50,922 bases of DNA. Origin: an uncultured bacterium. Lineage in GTDB: Bacteria; Actinomycetota; Coriobacteriia; Coriobacteriales; Atopobiaceae. This document shows positions 1 to 7,105 of this stretch, one piece after another. The notes below the pieces were generated by a model that did no database searches, was not told the origin of the DNA, and saw nothing but the letters and a program-made list of their open reading frames with translations. Both the position numbers and the translations under genes were made by a program. Numbering within the stretch: position 1 is the first letter of the stretch; each line of letters opens with the position of its first letter. Location of the stretch: assembly GCA_905215465.1 (NCBI GenBank), contig CAJMPT010000012.1, positions 1 to 50,922 of the forward strand, given 5' to 3'.

Positions 1-41
1 GCCATTGGGCGGCAAATCGCGCGCGAGACACCCCTGTCACC

Positions 42-185
42 ACAAAACTCACCTACGTTTGCGTCTTAATATGGACTTGGCAAGTAGCCACCCCTTTTGG
101 CTCTCTGCCAACTAGGGAAACGCTGCCTGAAATGGCAGGCTACTCGGAAGCTCTGATTTAAGACGCAAACGTAGGCGAGTTTTGT
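42..185. repeat. Nested palindromic intergenic element
   Basis: Bases 42-69 and 158-185 are inverted repeats with 28-base arms and one mismatch (core ACGTTTGCGTCTTAA). Inside lie smaller inverted repeats (AGTAGCC at about 83 with GGCTACT at about 138, and GCCTG...CAGGC). The rest of 1-284 shows no gene. It belongs to the palindrome-rich intergenic class seen throughout the window; its sequence family is not repeated here. It could be a small non-autonomous mobile element or a structured terminator. Confidence 0.75.
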
Positions 186-284
186 CGGATGCGGGGCAAA
201 AGCCGGCCGTCAACAAGGCCAAGCGGCCGCCTTTGCGGCGTATCATCGACCGGGACTAACCGATAACCCCGGAAAGGCACGGCT

Positions 285-685
285 ATGGCAGACGCGGGGC
301 AGACGCGGGGCAGACGCCTGGCGAGAAGGACCATTCGCTCAAAAACGATATCCCCGAGGGCTTCACCCTAACATTTGCCCTGGTAGACGCCGTACCCGTG
401 GCGCTCTTCTGCGCAAGTACGGCCGTCCTTGGCGCCCGCGTCCAGAGCCCGCTCTTTGTGACGGGCGCCGCCGTGGCATTTGCGGGCGGGGCCGGCAAGG
501 TCTGCTGGAAGCTTCTCATAGCCCTAGCGCACAAGAACGTCTTCTGGCTCAGCCGCCAGATGCGCTTCGTCATGCCCGTGGGCCTCCTGCTCCTGGTGGC
601 CGGCGCCATTGCGCACGTCAATGCGGCGGTGGCCGCGCTTGCCGGCCTGACCAGGCCGCCGAGTGTAGCGCTGCTGCTAGCCTAA
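285..685 (+). pseudogene. Small membrane protein gene, frameshifted by an 11-bp tandem repeat
   Basis: An ATG at 285 follows a GGAAAGG ribosome site and starts M-A-D-A-G-Q, but this frame stops at 369. The downstream frame, open to 685, encodes about 100 residues with hydrophobic segments (LFVTGAAVAFAGGAG and VMPVGLLLLVAGAIAHV). The frames meet in a tandem repeat: GCAGACGCGGG at 288-298 and 299-309, then a degenerate third unit at 310-320. Removing one 11-bp unit fuses the ATG to the downstream frame and gives exactly 390 bases (129 residues plus stop), running ADAGQTPGEKDHS. The gene is therefore either recently broken or phase-variable. I do not recognise the family. A GTG at 398 could give a shorter 95-residue product. 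Confidence 0.6.
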
Positions 686-746
686 ACCCGAATACACCTC
701 CTCGCCACTCCTTGTCATCCATCAATAATCAAATGAGAAGGACCTC

Positions 747-1580
747 ATGACCGAATACAGGCTGCTCGCACTCGATATGGACGGAACGCTGCTGGACTCC
801 AGCAAGCAAGTGCCCCCCCGGACGGCAAGGGCCCTCGAGCGTCTGGCCGCAATGGGCGTGGCGGTGGCCTTCTCCACCGGCCGCGGTCCCGCCGAGCTCT
901 CGGACTACGTGCCTGACCTGCCGTTTATTCGCTATGGATCCTGCATCAGCGGCGGTCTGGTGTATGACTTCTCGGCGAAGCGCACCGTCTTCGTGCGTCC
1001 CTTTGAAACCGGCCTTGCCCTCGATGTGCTGGCCGTGGCCGCCGAGGAGCAGCCGATGGTCCACATCCTGACCACCACGCAAAGCATTGCCGCCGCCGAG
1101 GCCCTCCCCCACATGGCAGACTTCCACATGGGCACCTACCAGCAGATGTTCGACCGAATCTGCAGGCCCGCCGAGAACATGCCGACCTTCGTGCGCGCCC
1201 AGGAGGGCACCGTCTGCAAGATCAACCTGTATCACCGCGACGCAGCCGCACGTGAGCGGACCCGCATGCGCCTTGAGGCCGCGGGCCTCGCCGTCCAGAC
1301 CGCCTACGCCGAGACGACCTCCCTCGAGGTCTCCCCCGCCGGCGTGAGCAAGGCCGAGGGGCTCCTTCGGCTCTGCGGCTACCTGGGCATCACCGTCGAG
1401 CAGGCCGTCGCCGTGGGAGACGCCCCCAACGACACCCAGGCCCTTCAGGTGGCCGGCCTCCCCGTGGCCATGGGCAACGCCACGCCCGGCATCAAGGCAC
1501 TGGCCAAGATGGTCGTCGCGGACAACGACCACGACGGCATAGCCGAGGTGGTCTCCCAGGTCTTCGGCGTCACCGCGTAG
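747..1580 (+). CDS. HAD-superfamily Cof-type phosphatase
   Basis: This 277-residue protein has the HAD phosphatase motifs in order: the nucleophile motif DMDGTLLDS at residues 10-18, STGR as motif II near 43, a conserved lysine in GVSKAEGL, and the metal site GDAPND near 245. The large C2-type cap between motifs II and III is typical of Cof/YidA enzymes, which dephosphorylate sugar phosphates and similar small metabolites in the cytoplasm. The ATG is preceded by AGAAGGA at the proper distance. It stands alone and converges on the following minus-strand genes. The substrate cannot be read from sequence. Confidence 0.9.
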   Translation: MTEYRLLALDMDGTLLDSSKQVPPRTARALERLAAMGVAVAFSTGRGPAELSDYVPDLPFIRYGSCISGGLVYDFSAKRTVFVRPFETGLALDVLAVAAEEQPMVHILTTTQSIAAAEALPHMADFHMGTYQQMFDRICRPAENMPTFVRAQEGTVCKINLYHRDAAARERTRMRLEAAGLAVQTAYAETTSLEVSPAGVSKAEGLLRLCGYLGITVEQAVAVGDAPNDTQALQVAGLPVAMGNATPGIKALAKMVVADNDHDGIAEVVSQVFGVTA

Positions 1581-1586
1581 CCGTCG

Positions 1587-1928
1587 CTACTCCTCCACCA
1601 GCTCCGCCAGCCAGACGTTCAGCGTGTCCACCTCGGGGCAGCAGAACTTGGCCGTGCCGGGTGCGTTTCCGGGGACGGTCCCGCCGTAGCGCAGGATGTC
1701 GATGTAGGGAAAGCCCACATGGCAGGCCATGGAGCACATGCGCCCGCGGTCCCGGTCAAAGTCAAAGACATCACCGGGCTTGTGGCCGTGGTGACAGCGG
1801 CACGTGCCAAGCTGGTCCACGCAGGTGATGCGGATGCGTGGGCGCTTCCCGCGCGGGGCGCCCAGCGGCTTGAGCTCGGCGTCCGCGCCACCGGTCGCGC
1901 CGTCGCCGGCAGCCCCGCCGACCGCCAC
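1587..1928 (-). CDS. TIGR04076-family cysteine-rich protein
   Basis: About 113 residues. The visible signature is CVDQLGTCRCHHGHKPGD followed by CSMACHVGFPYIDILRYGG and a second cysteine pair FCCPEVD near the end, matching the small TIGR04076 family of unknown function. I chose the GTG at 1928, 19 bases after the kinase stop and behind GAGAAG; a longer open frame reaches 2018 but would overlap the kinase gene. Multiple Cys/His suggest metal binding (inference). It is probably co-transcribed with the upstream kinase. Confidence 0.65.
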   Translation of the reverse strand: MAVGGAAGDGATGGADAELKPLGAPRGKRPRIRITCVDQLGTCRCHHGHKPGDVFDFDRDRGRMCSMACHVGFPYIDILRYGGTVPGNAPGTAKFCCPEVDTLNVWLAELVEE

Positions 1929-1947
1929 GCACTTCTCGCCGTCTGCG

Positions 1948-2772
1948 CTACTCACCGTCGACCACGTCCAGGCAGGCCTCGATGGGCAGTCCGGCGGACT
2001 TGTCCTCTTGGTCGGCATTGCGCGAGATGAGCTCGGAGACTACGCGCATGGCGTCGGCCGTGGCGCGCTGCAGTGACCAGCCGGCCATGACGCGACCGAG
2101 CAGCACCGACGAGAACGTGTCGCCCGTGCCGGGGAAGTAGACCGGGATGAGCTCGAACGGAATGGAGAAGTGCTCGCCGGCCACGTGGTCGTAGCCAATG
2201 ACGGCGTTGGCACCGTCCACCTTGGCGCTCGTGACCACGACGGACTTGGCGCCCAGCTCGCGCATGGCGTCCACCAGGGCGCGGGCCTCCTCGGAGGTGA
2301 TGCCGTCCTTCATGGGGGTGTCCGTGAGCAGGCAGGCCTCGGTGTAGTTGGGCACCGTGTAGTCCGCGCAGGCCACGAGGTCGCGCATGAGGCCGATGGT
2401 GGACTCGGGCACGCCCGCGTAGAGCCTGCCGTTGTCTCCCATGATGGGGTCCACGAAGACCTTGGTGCCCTTAGCGGCGCGTCTGTGGCAGAAGTCGGAG
2501 ATGATGCGCGCCTCCTCCTCCGTCACGATGAAGCCGGTCGAGATGGCGTCGAACTCAAAGCCCAGCTCCTCCCAGATGGCCAGGCTCTGGCGCACGTACT
2601 CGGTGGTGTCATGGATGTAGAACTTGGGGTAGTTGAGCGTGTCGGAGACAAGCGCCGTGGGCAGGTTGTGGATGCGGTAGCCCATGTGGGACAGCACTGG
2701 CAGCATGGCAGAGAGCGCCACCTTGCCGTAGCCGCACATGTCGTTGATCAGCAGGAGCTGGGTGTTGTTCAT
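1948..2772 (-). CDS. Pyridoxal/pyridoxamine kinase-like (PfkB/ribokinase fold)
   Basis: At 274 residues this matches the PdxY/PdxK size. It begins with LLINDMCGYGKVALSAM, has the VDPIMGDNGRLY segment of vitamin kinases and ends with the ATP/anion-hole motif FPGTGDTFSS, whose aspartate is the catalytic base. These enzymes phosphorylate pyridoxal, pyridoxine or pyridoxamine in the B6 salvage pathway. A hydroxymethylpyrimidine kinase activity cannot be excluded. It is the first gene of a likely two-gene minus-strand unit with the TIGR04076 protein. Confidence 0.85.
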   Translation of the reverse strand: MNNTQLLLINDMCGYGKVALSAMLPVLSHMGYRIHNLPTALVSDTLNYPKFYIHDTTEYVRQSLAIWEELGFEFDAISTGFIVTEEEARIISDFCHRRAAKGTKVFVDPIMGDNGRLYAGVPESTIGLMRDLVACADYTVPNYTEACLLTDTPMKDGITSEEARALVDAMRELGAKSVVVTSAKVDGANAVIGYDHVAGEHFSIPFELIPVYFPGTGDTFSSVLLGRVMAGWSLQRATADAMRVVSELISRNADQEDKSAGLPIEACLDVVDGE

Positions 2773-2910
2773 CGGGTTCCCCTCGGGTCTGGGCGACGCG
2801 GGGACGCGCCGCAGTCCTCCCAGTCTAGCGCAGGGCCTGGCACGCGGTGCGGGCGCGGCCCGTGGCGGGGCATAATGCGACCGAGGGACACTGCAAGAGA
2901 GAGGATTTTC

Positions 2911-3534
2911 ATGAAGGTTCTACTGGTCAACGGCAGCGCCAAGGTGAACGGAAACACCGCGCGGGCGCTCGCCGAGGTGGCGGGCGCGCTTGAGGCCGAC
3001 GGCATTGAGACCGAGGTCTTCCAGCTGGGTGCCAAGCCCATCAGGGACTGCATCGACTGCCAGCGCTGCCGCACGCAGGGCGGAGGCTGCGTCTTTGACG
3101 ACGACGTGGTGAACAGGCTCATCGCTGCCGCGCGCGAGGCCGACGGCTTTGTGTTTGGCTCGCCCGTCTACTATGCGCACCCGTCCGGCCGCATTCTGAG
3201 CGCGCTTGACCGCGCGTTCTACGCCGGCGGCGACGCCTTCACGCACAAGCCGGGCGCGGTGGTGGCCGTGGCGCGCCGCGGCGGCACCAGCACCACCTTT
3301 GACGTGCTCAACAAGTACCTGACCATCAACCAGATGCCCGTGGTCTCCTCCACGTACTGGAACAACGTCTTTGGCCGCAACCCCGGCGAGGCCGAGCAGG
3401 ACGCCGAGGGTCTGGCCACCATGCGCAACATCGGTCACAACATGGCCTGGCTGCTGCGTTGCATCGAGGCCGGTAGCGCCGCAGGCATCGAGCCGCCCGC
3501 AGCCGAGCACTCCCACACCAACTTCATCCGCTAG
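2911..3534 (+). CDS. NAD(P)H-dependent FMN reductase / flavodoxin-fold protein
   Basis: 207 residues beginning MKVLLVNGSAKVNGNTA, the FMN-phosphate loop of the flavodoxin_2/FMN_red family. It continues with CIDCQRC, two cysteines of the iron-sulfur-flavoprotein-like subgroup, then FGSPVYYAHPSGRI, the isoalloxazine-contact segment. The open frame extends far upstream to 2170, but the ATG at 2911 has the strong site AGAGAGGA and matches family N termini. Likely a cytoplasmic flavin reductase or quinone reductase; the physiological acceptor is unknown. Confidence 0.85.
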   Translation: MKVLLVNGSAKVNGNTARALAEVAGALEADGIETEVFQLGAKPIRDCIDCQRCRTQGGGCVFDDDVVNRLIAAAREADGFVFGSPVYYAHPSGRILSALDRAFYAGGDAFTHKPGAVVAVARRGGTSTTFDVLNKYLTINQMPVVSSTYWNNVFGRNPGEAEQDAEGLATMRNIGHNMAWLLRCIEAGSAAGIEPPAAEHSHTNFIR

Positions 3535-3545
3535 ACGGCGCGCCC

Positions 3546-3603
3546 GGCGAGAAGCGCTTCTCGCCAAACAAAGCGCCGCCCGGCCACTGGCAGCCGGGCG
3601 ACT
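3546..3603 (+). terminator. Two stacked hairpins after the flavoprotein gene
   Basis: A perfect 20-bp palindrome GGCGAGAAGC/GCTTCTCGCC (3546-3565) is followed by a hairpin CGCCCGGC (3577-3584) with GCCGGGCG (3593-3600). They lie 12 bases past the stop. There is no clear T run, so function as a terminator is inferred from position and stem strength. The first palindrome is made of the over-represented GGCGAGAAG motif. Confidence 0.5.
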
Positions 3604-3622
3604 TGCATCGCCGCGAGCAAGG

Positions 3623-3690
3623 CGTTCTCATCCCAAATCGACGTTTTGGAGCCTCCGAAGGGTCACTTTTGTCGATTTAGGATGAGAACG
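3623..3690. repeat. Palindromic element, family 1, copy A
   Basis: Arms 3623-3642 and 3671-3690 pair over 20 bases with one mismatch; the core is CTCATCC-AAATCGAC. The block from 3651 to 3690, including GCCTCCGAAGGGTCACTTTT, is identical to copy B. Copy A sits between convergent genes on the right-hand strand end of the AbiEi-like gene. Confidence 0.85.
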
Positions 3691-3707
3691 GTGGACCAGC
3701 GCCCGGC

Positions 3708-4751
3708 TTACACGCCGTAAGCATCCAGCGGGACTTCGTCTACGGGAGGCTCCTCAGCCGGCGACTCAACGTCAATCAACGGCGCGTGATCACGAGGTAC
3801 GCCAAATACCTCCAGCAGCCGACTAAACTTCCAGTTGTCCGCAACGTCCGCAGGCGAGAAGCGCAGCACCGCGTCGCAACTCGCCGTGACACGAGACTCG
3901 CGCCGCCGCTCGTCGCGCATGACCTCAAGGGCGGACTTTCCACCGGTCATCTTGGGGTTCACGTACTTCTCGCCGCCGTCGAGCTCTCCAACCAGAATCC
4001 GGCCGTCAGGCAGGCGCCAGAGGAAGTCGACAAAGTACTCGCTGCCGTCGACCGGGTCCTCAAACCGAACCTGCAGCTCGGGCTTGACAAATCCCAGCTC
4101 CCACATAGCCGCGCGGGCAATCGACTCTCCCCCACTGCCGCTGCGAGAGTCCGCAAACGCCGCAACCCGCCTCGCCTTGACGGCCCCTCGAAAGCCTCCC
4201 GGCAAGTCCTCGAGGTACTCAGCGAACTCTTCTTTGGAGAAGAGCCCCTTTGCTATAAGAGAGTCAACTACTGCAACGGCATTCCTAAAGGTCATCCTTC
4301 TCGCGCAGTCCAGCGCCGTCCTCAGCGGAGAGGTCGTCCAGATGCCGTCGTTGTACGTCCCGTAGGCATCCGACTCATTGGCGTATCTACCGCGCACCTT
4401 GCCGCCAAGAAGCGATTTGCGACCACTCAGGGACACCACCTCGATGGGGTCAAGGCATGACCAGCTCACCGATGCCCCAAGTACAAGCGCCGCCGATGAG
4501 CCGCAAAAGACCCATCCCGGCCTCAACCGAGAAAGGCCACAGATCTTGTGCATGGCCTGTTGCTCCGGGTTCAAGCCCTCCCAATACTCCGCTCGCGCAT
4601 AGAGGCCGGGAAGCGGCTCCACGACCTGCCCCAGCTTACGACGGCGCTCCAGGTCCTTGTGGACAAGCTCGCTGTAGGAATGAAGGCAGGCGCCGCGAGA
4701 CTCCGCCTCGGCGAGAGACAGCTCAACCTGCGAATCGACTTCCCTGCCCAC
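3708..4751 (-). CDS. AbiEi-like antitoxin domain / DUF559-type nuclease-fold protein
   Basis: 347 residues. The N-terminal half has features of actinobacterial AbiEi-type proteins: a helix-turn-helix-like start, LPGLYAR, a WVFCGSSAALVLG segment, and TTSPLRTALDCARR. The C-terminal half (about 205-300) has GGESIARAAMWELGF, PELQVRF, FVDFLWRLPDGRILVGELDGGEKY, a pattern of DUF559/Vsr-type PD-(D/E)xK folds. AbiEi proteins are transcriptional antitoxins, but no AbiEii nucleotidyltransferase toxin lies beside it. GC content looks lower than in the neighbours. The gene is alone between two direct copies of a palindrome, which suggests a transferable cassette. Role in defence is inferred, not shown. 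Confidence 0.6.
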   Translation of the reverse strand: MGREVDSQVELSLAEAESRGACLHSYSELVHKDLERRRKLGQVVEPLPGLYARAEYWEGLNPEQQAMHKICGLSRLRPGWVFCGSSAALVLGASVSWSCLDPIEVVSLSGRKSLLGGKVRGRYANESDAYGTYNDGIWTTSPLRTALDCARRMTFRNAVAVVDSLIAKGLFSKEEFAEYLEDLPGGFRGAVKARRVAAFADSRSGSGGESIARAAMWELGFVKPELQVRFEDPVDGSEYFVDFLWRLPDGRILVGELDGGEKYVNPKMTGGKSALEVMRDERRRESRVTASCDAVLRFSPADVADNWKFSRLLEVFGVPRDHAPLIDVESPAEEPPVDEVPLDAYGV

Positions 4752-4781
4752 TTCGCACCTCCCGTTAGGCCTCTCTAGATA

Positions 4782-4853
4782 GCCGTTCTCATCATAAATC
4801 GACGTATTAAGGCCTCCGAAGGGTCACTTTTGTCGATTTAGGATGAGAACGGC
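4782..4853. repeat. Palindromic element, family 1, copy B
   Basis: Arms 4782-4803 and 4832-4853 (22 bases, one mismatch). It has the same orientation as copy A and an identical right half. It overlaps the 3' end of ogt and supplies that protein's last 14 codons. It also lies just upstream of the AbiEi-like start, so it could carry promoter or terminator function. Confidence 0.85.
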
Positions 4854-5388
4854 CACCGGGTCCATCGGGTCCGCCGGGCGCATCCATGCAGGCAACACCC
4901 TCGAGCTCCAGCAGGCGGCGCTTGACGTCGAGGCCGCCGGCAAAGCCGGTGAGGCTGCCGTCGGCGCCCACGACGCGATGGCAGGGCACTATGACGCAGA
5001 GACGGTTTCTGCCCACGGCGGCACCGACGGCCCGGGCGGACTGCCGTCGCCCGAGCCGCGCCTCAAGCTCGCGGGCCAGCGCCCCGTAGCTGGTCACGGT
5101 ACCGTACGGCACGCGGAGAAGCTCCTGCCAAACGGCGCGCTGGAACTCGGTGCCATCCGCCTGGAACGAAAGCTCGAACGGCAGGGGCCTCTCGCCGGCA
5201 AAGTAGCGACCGAGCCAGTCGCGCGCGGGACCAAACGCGGCCAGGGCGTCGTCGGGCACCAGAGCGGCCGCGGCGCCCCGGCCCAGGTTGCGGTCGCGCT
5301 CAAACCAGCAGCCGGTCAGCACGTCCCCGTCGGACGCCAGCGTGAGCCGCCCGATGACCCCGGTCTCAAATGTCGTGGAGAAGCGCAT
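4807..5388 (-). CDS. ogt: Methylated-DNA-protein-cysteine methyltransferase
   Basis: 193 residues. The active-site motif IVPCHRVVG with the acceptor cysteine is near residue 133. It is preceded by the DNA-binding FQRAVWQELLRVPYGTVTSYG and the ARAVGAAVGRN arginine-finger segment. The enzyme removes alkyl groups from O6-alkylguanine to its own cysteine. The C-terminal tail (about 26 residues after LLELEGVACM) is extra and its end, RSHPKSTKVTLRRP, is encoded by palindromic element B, so the repeat seems to have replaced the native stop. The start follows the asp23 stop by 9 bases, implying coupled translation. Confidence 0.92.
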   Translation of the reverse strand: MRFSTTFETGVIGRLTLASDGDVLTGCWFERDRNLGRGAAAALVPDDALAAFGPARDWLGRYFAGERPLPFELSFQADGTEFQRAVWQELLRVPYGTVTSYGALARELEARLGRRQSARAVGAAVGRNRLCVIVPCHRVVGADGSLTGFAGGLDVKRRLLELEGVACMDAPGGPDGPGGRSHPKSTKVTLRRP

Positions 5389-5397
5389 GCGGCCCGG

Positions 5398-5943
5398 CTA
5401 CTCTTCGAGCGCCTCCGCCGGCTCGGCAGCGTCGGCCTCGACGGCCCTGGGCTCCTTCTTGGAGCGGTCGAACTCCTCGCGCGTGAGGACGTCCTCGATG
5501 CGCAGGTTGACGCCGGCGACCTCGAGGCCCGTCATGCCCGTGACCTGCTTGACCACGGCCTTCTTGACATCCTCGAAGACCTGCGGCGCGTAGGCCCCGT
5601 ACTCGATGAGCACGGAGATGTTCACGCGCACGGCGCTCTCGGGCGTGACCTCGACGGAGACGCCCTTCTTGGTGTCGCTCGCGCCAAAGGCGTCCTGGAC
5701 GCGGTTGAACCAGCTGCCCTTCATGCCCACGACGCCGGGGACGTCGCGCATGGCCAGGGCCACGATCTTCTCGATGACGCCGTTGGAGAAGGTCAGGGAG
5801 TCCTCGGAGTCCTCGTCCTCGTCCTCGTCGCCGGCGGCAAGGTCGATGCCGGTGCCGGCAGGCTCGATGGCGGCAAGCTCGGCGTCCTCGATGGCCTCGG
5901 GCTCAACGACCTGCTCGGCCTCGGTATTCTTGTCCTCGCTCAT
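5398..5943 (-). CDS. asp23: Asp23/Gls24-family envelope stress protein
   Basis: 181 residues. The first ~50 are acidic and low-complexity (runs of D/E around residue 40), then the Asp23 domain starts at LTFSNGVIEKIVALAMRDVPGV and ends with GLEVAGVNLRIEDVLTREEF. Asp23 is a cytosolic protein attached to the membrane by AmaP in firmicutes and helps with cell-envelope stress. DUF2273 and AmaP genes follow immediately upstream in the same run, so the whole module is present. The start has AAGGAG six bases upstream. Confidence 0.9.
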   Translation of the reverse strand: MSEDKNTEAEQVVEPEAIEDAELAAIEPAGTGIDLAAGDEDEDEDSEDSLTFSNGVIEKIVALAMRDVPGVVGMKGSWFNRVQDAFGASDTKKGVSVEVTPESAVRVNISVLIEYGAYAPQVFEDVKKAVVKQVTGMTGLEVAGVNLRIEDVLTREEFDRSKKEPRAVEADAAEPAEALEE

Positions 5944-5983
5944 GTGTGCTCCTTGCCTCTAGAGGGCGCGTGCGCCCGAACGT

Positions 5984-6373
5984 TTACTGGTTGTTTGAGA
6001 AGAGCCTCTGCAGGGCCCTGATGAGCTTGGGGTCCCCGTCGACGAACTGGCCGAGGGCCACGCCCGCCACCACGAGCACCACCACGATGAGGGTCTTGAG
6101 GATGCCGAAGGCCAGCAGCGCCACGGCCGCAAGCAGGCCCAGGACGCCACCCCAGAAGGCGTTCTCGTGCCCGGGGAAGGTCTTGCTCACCCACGCGGAG
6201 ACGCGCGCGAAGCCCGTGGCCTCGGGGGCGCCGGAGGGCGCAGGTCCCTGGCCGCAGGCTGCCTTGCCGGTGCCGCCCTGGGCGCCCGCGGCCTTCTGGC
6301 CTGCCGCGGAAGCGTCTGAGGGCGCCGCCCCCAGTTCCACCTTGGGCTTGGGTGACTTCTCGCTCTCTGCCAT
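5984..6373 (-). CDS. DUF2273 small membrane protein of the Asp23 module
   Basis: 129 residues. The first ~70 are Ala/Gly/Pro-rich and soluble; the C-terminal 60 contain the DUF2273 signature: ENAFWGGVLGLLAAVALLAF, a second hydrophobic stretch TLIVVVLVVAGVALGQF, and the ending DGDPKLIRALQRLF. Two membrane helices in a hairpin are predicted. Its start is only two bases past the AmaP stop with GGGAGG ahead, so it is co-translated. The long soluble N terminus is an extension over the usual ~60-residue family members. Confidence 0.85.
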   Translation of the reverse strand: MAESEKSPKPKVELGAAPSDASAAGQKAAGAQGGTGKAACGQGPAPSGAPEATGFARVSAWVSKTFPGHENAFWGGVLGLLAAVALLAFGILKTLIVVVLVVAGVALGQFVDGDPKLIRALQRLFSNNQ

Positions 6374-6375
6374 GC

Positions 6376-7047
6376 CTATGCCTCCCTCGCGCCGTCATGG
6401 GAAGCACCCATGGGCACCGTGATCTCGCTGGTAGAATCCGCCGCGGCAGACGCGGGCTGCGCCACGGGGGCGCCTTCGGCCTGGCTGGCCAGTGCGTCCC
6501 CGTCCTCGGCCGGAGCCGCCTGGACGGCCGCGGTGAGGGTCTCGGGCTCCACGAACTCCAGGCTCACGTCCTCGAGCTTGTCGCCGCAGACGGCGGCAAG
6601 GCCCAAGCAGAGCTCCTCGTGAAGCTCGGCGCCCTTCTCCACCACGTCAACGGACTCGTGCGGGAGCACCCTCACATGCACGCGGACGTGGCCACGCGGC
6701 TTTGCCGAGACGCTCACGCGGGCGGCGACGCAGGAGCCGTCAGCCTCCACAATGTGTGAGGCCTGCGACGCAATGGCCGCACGCGTGACGGAGATGACCC
6801 CGCCGTCGACGGTGGTGACCTCGACGGTCTTGACGTGGCGAGAGAAGAGCGCGCGCAGCAGCGTCACCACGAGGCCCACGGCCGTGATGCAGAAGCAGAC
6901 CTCGAGGGCCACCCAGTACGCGTTGACGACCATGAGGGCGCTTGCCACGTTGGTCCAGGGGCCGACCCAGGTGAGCCCCAGCGCCGCAAGCGTGAAGATG
7001 CCCGCGAGCGCCCAGACTGCCAGGCACAAGCGCTTGAAACCACCCAT
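6376..7047 (-). CDS. amaP: Alkaline-shock membrane anchor protein AmaP
   Basis: 223 residues. Two transmembrane helices occupy about 5-30 (LCLAVWALAGIFTLAALGLTWVG) and 42-68. A soluble domain follows with the Asp23-like repeat VEVTTVDGGVISVTRAAI and VRVHVRVLPHESVDVVEKG. The last ~45 residues are disordered Ala/Ser/Glu. In Staphylococcus AmaP anchors Asp23 to the membrane; finding it upstream of DUF2273 and asp23 supports the same role. An AGGGGGT ribosome site precedes the ATG. Confidence 0.85.
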   Translation of the reverse strand: MGGFKRLCLAVWALAGIFTLAALGLTWVGPWTNVASALMVVNAYWVALEVCFCITAVGLVVTLLRALFSRHVKTVEVTTVDGGVISVTRAAIASQASHIVEADGSCVAARVSVSAKPRGHVRVHVRVLPHESVDVVEKGAELHEELCLGLAAVCGDKLEDVSLEFVEPETLTAAVQAAPAEDGDALASQAEGAPVAQPASAAADSTSEITVPMGASHDGAREA

Positions 7048-7105
7048 GACTACCCCCTGCCTAACGACATTGCCATCTGACTAGCATACCCCTCGGTCCG
7101 GACGC

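Noticed and set aside
1948..2018. Longer start of the TIGR04076 protein at 2018
   Set aside because: It would overlap the kinase gene by about 70 bases and adds a sequence with no family similarity; the GTG at 1928 after the kinase stop is more likely.
2170..2910. 454-residue open frame as a long N-terminal extension of the flavin reductase
   Set aside because: It is antisense to the pyridoxal kinase and is a high-GC shadow; a strong ribosome site and family N terminus mark 2911 as the start.
4560..4580. TTCAAG-containing stretch resembling a tRNA T-arm
   Set aside because: It lies inside the AbiEi-like coding sequence and no acceptor or anticodon stems can be formed. No tRNA was found anywhere in the window.
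3708..4751. Complete AbiE toxin-antitoxin system
   Set aside because: Only an AbiEi-like protein is present; no nucleotidyltransferase toxin gene lies on either side.
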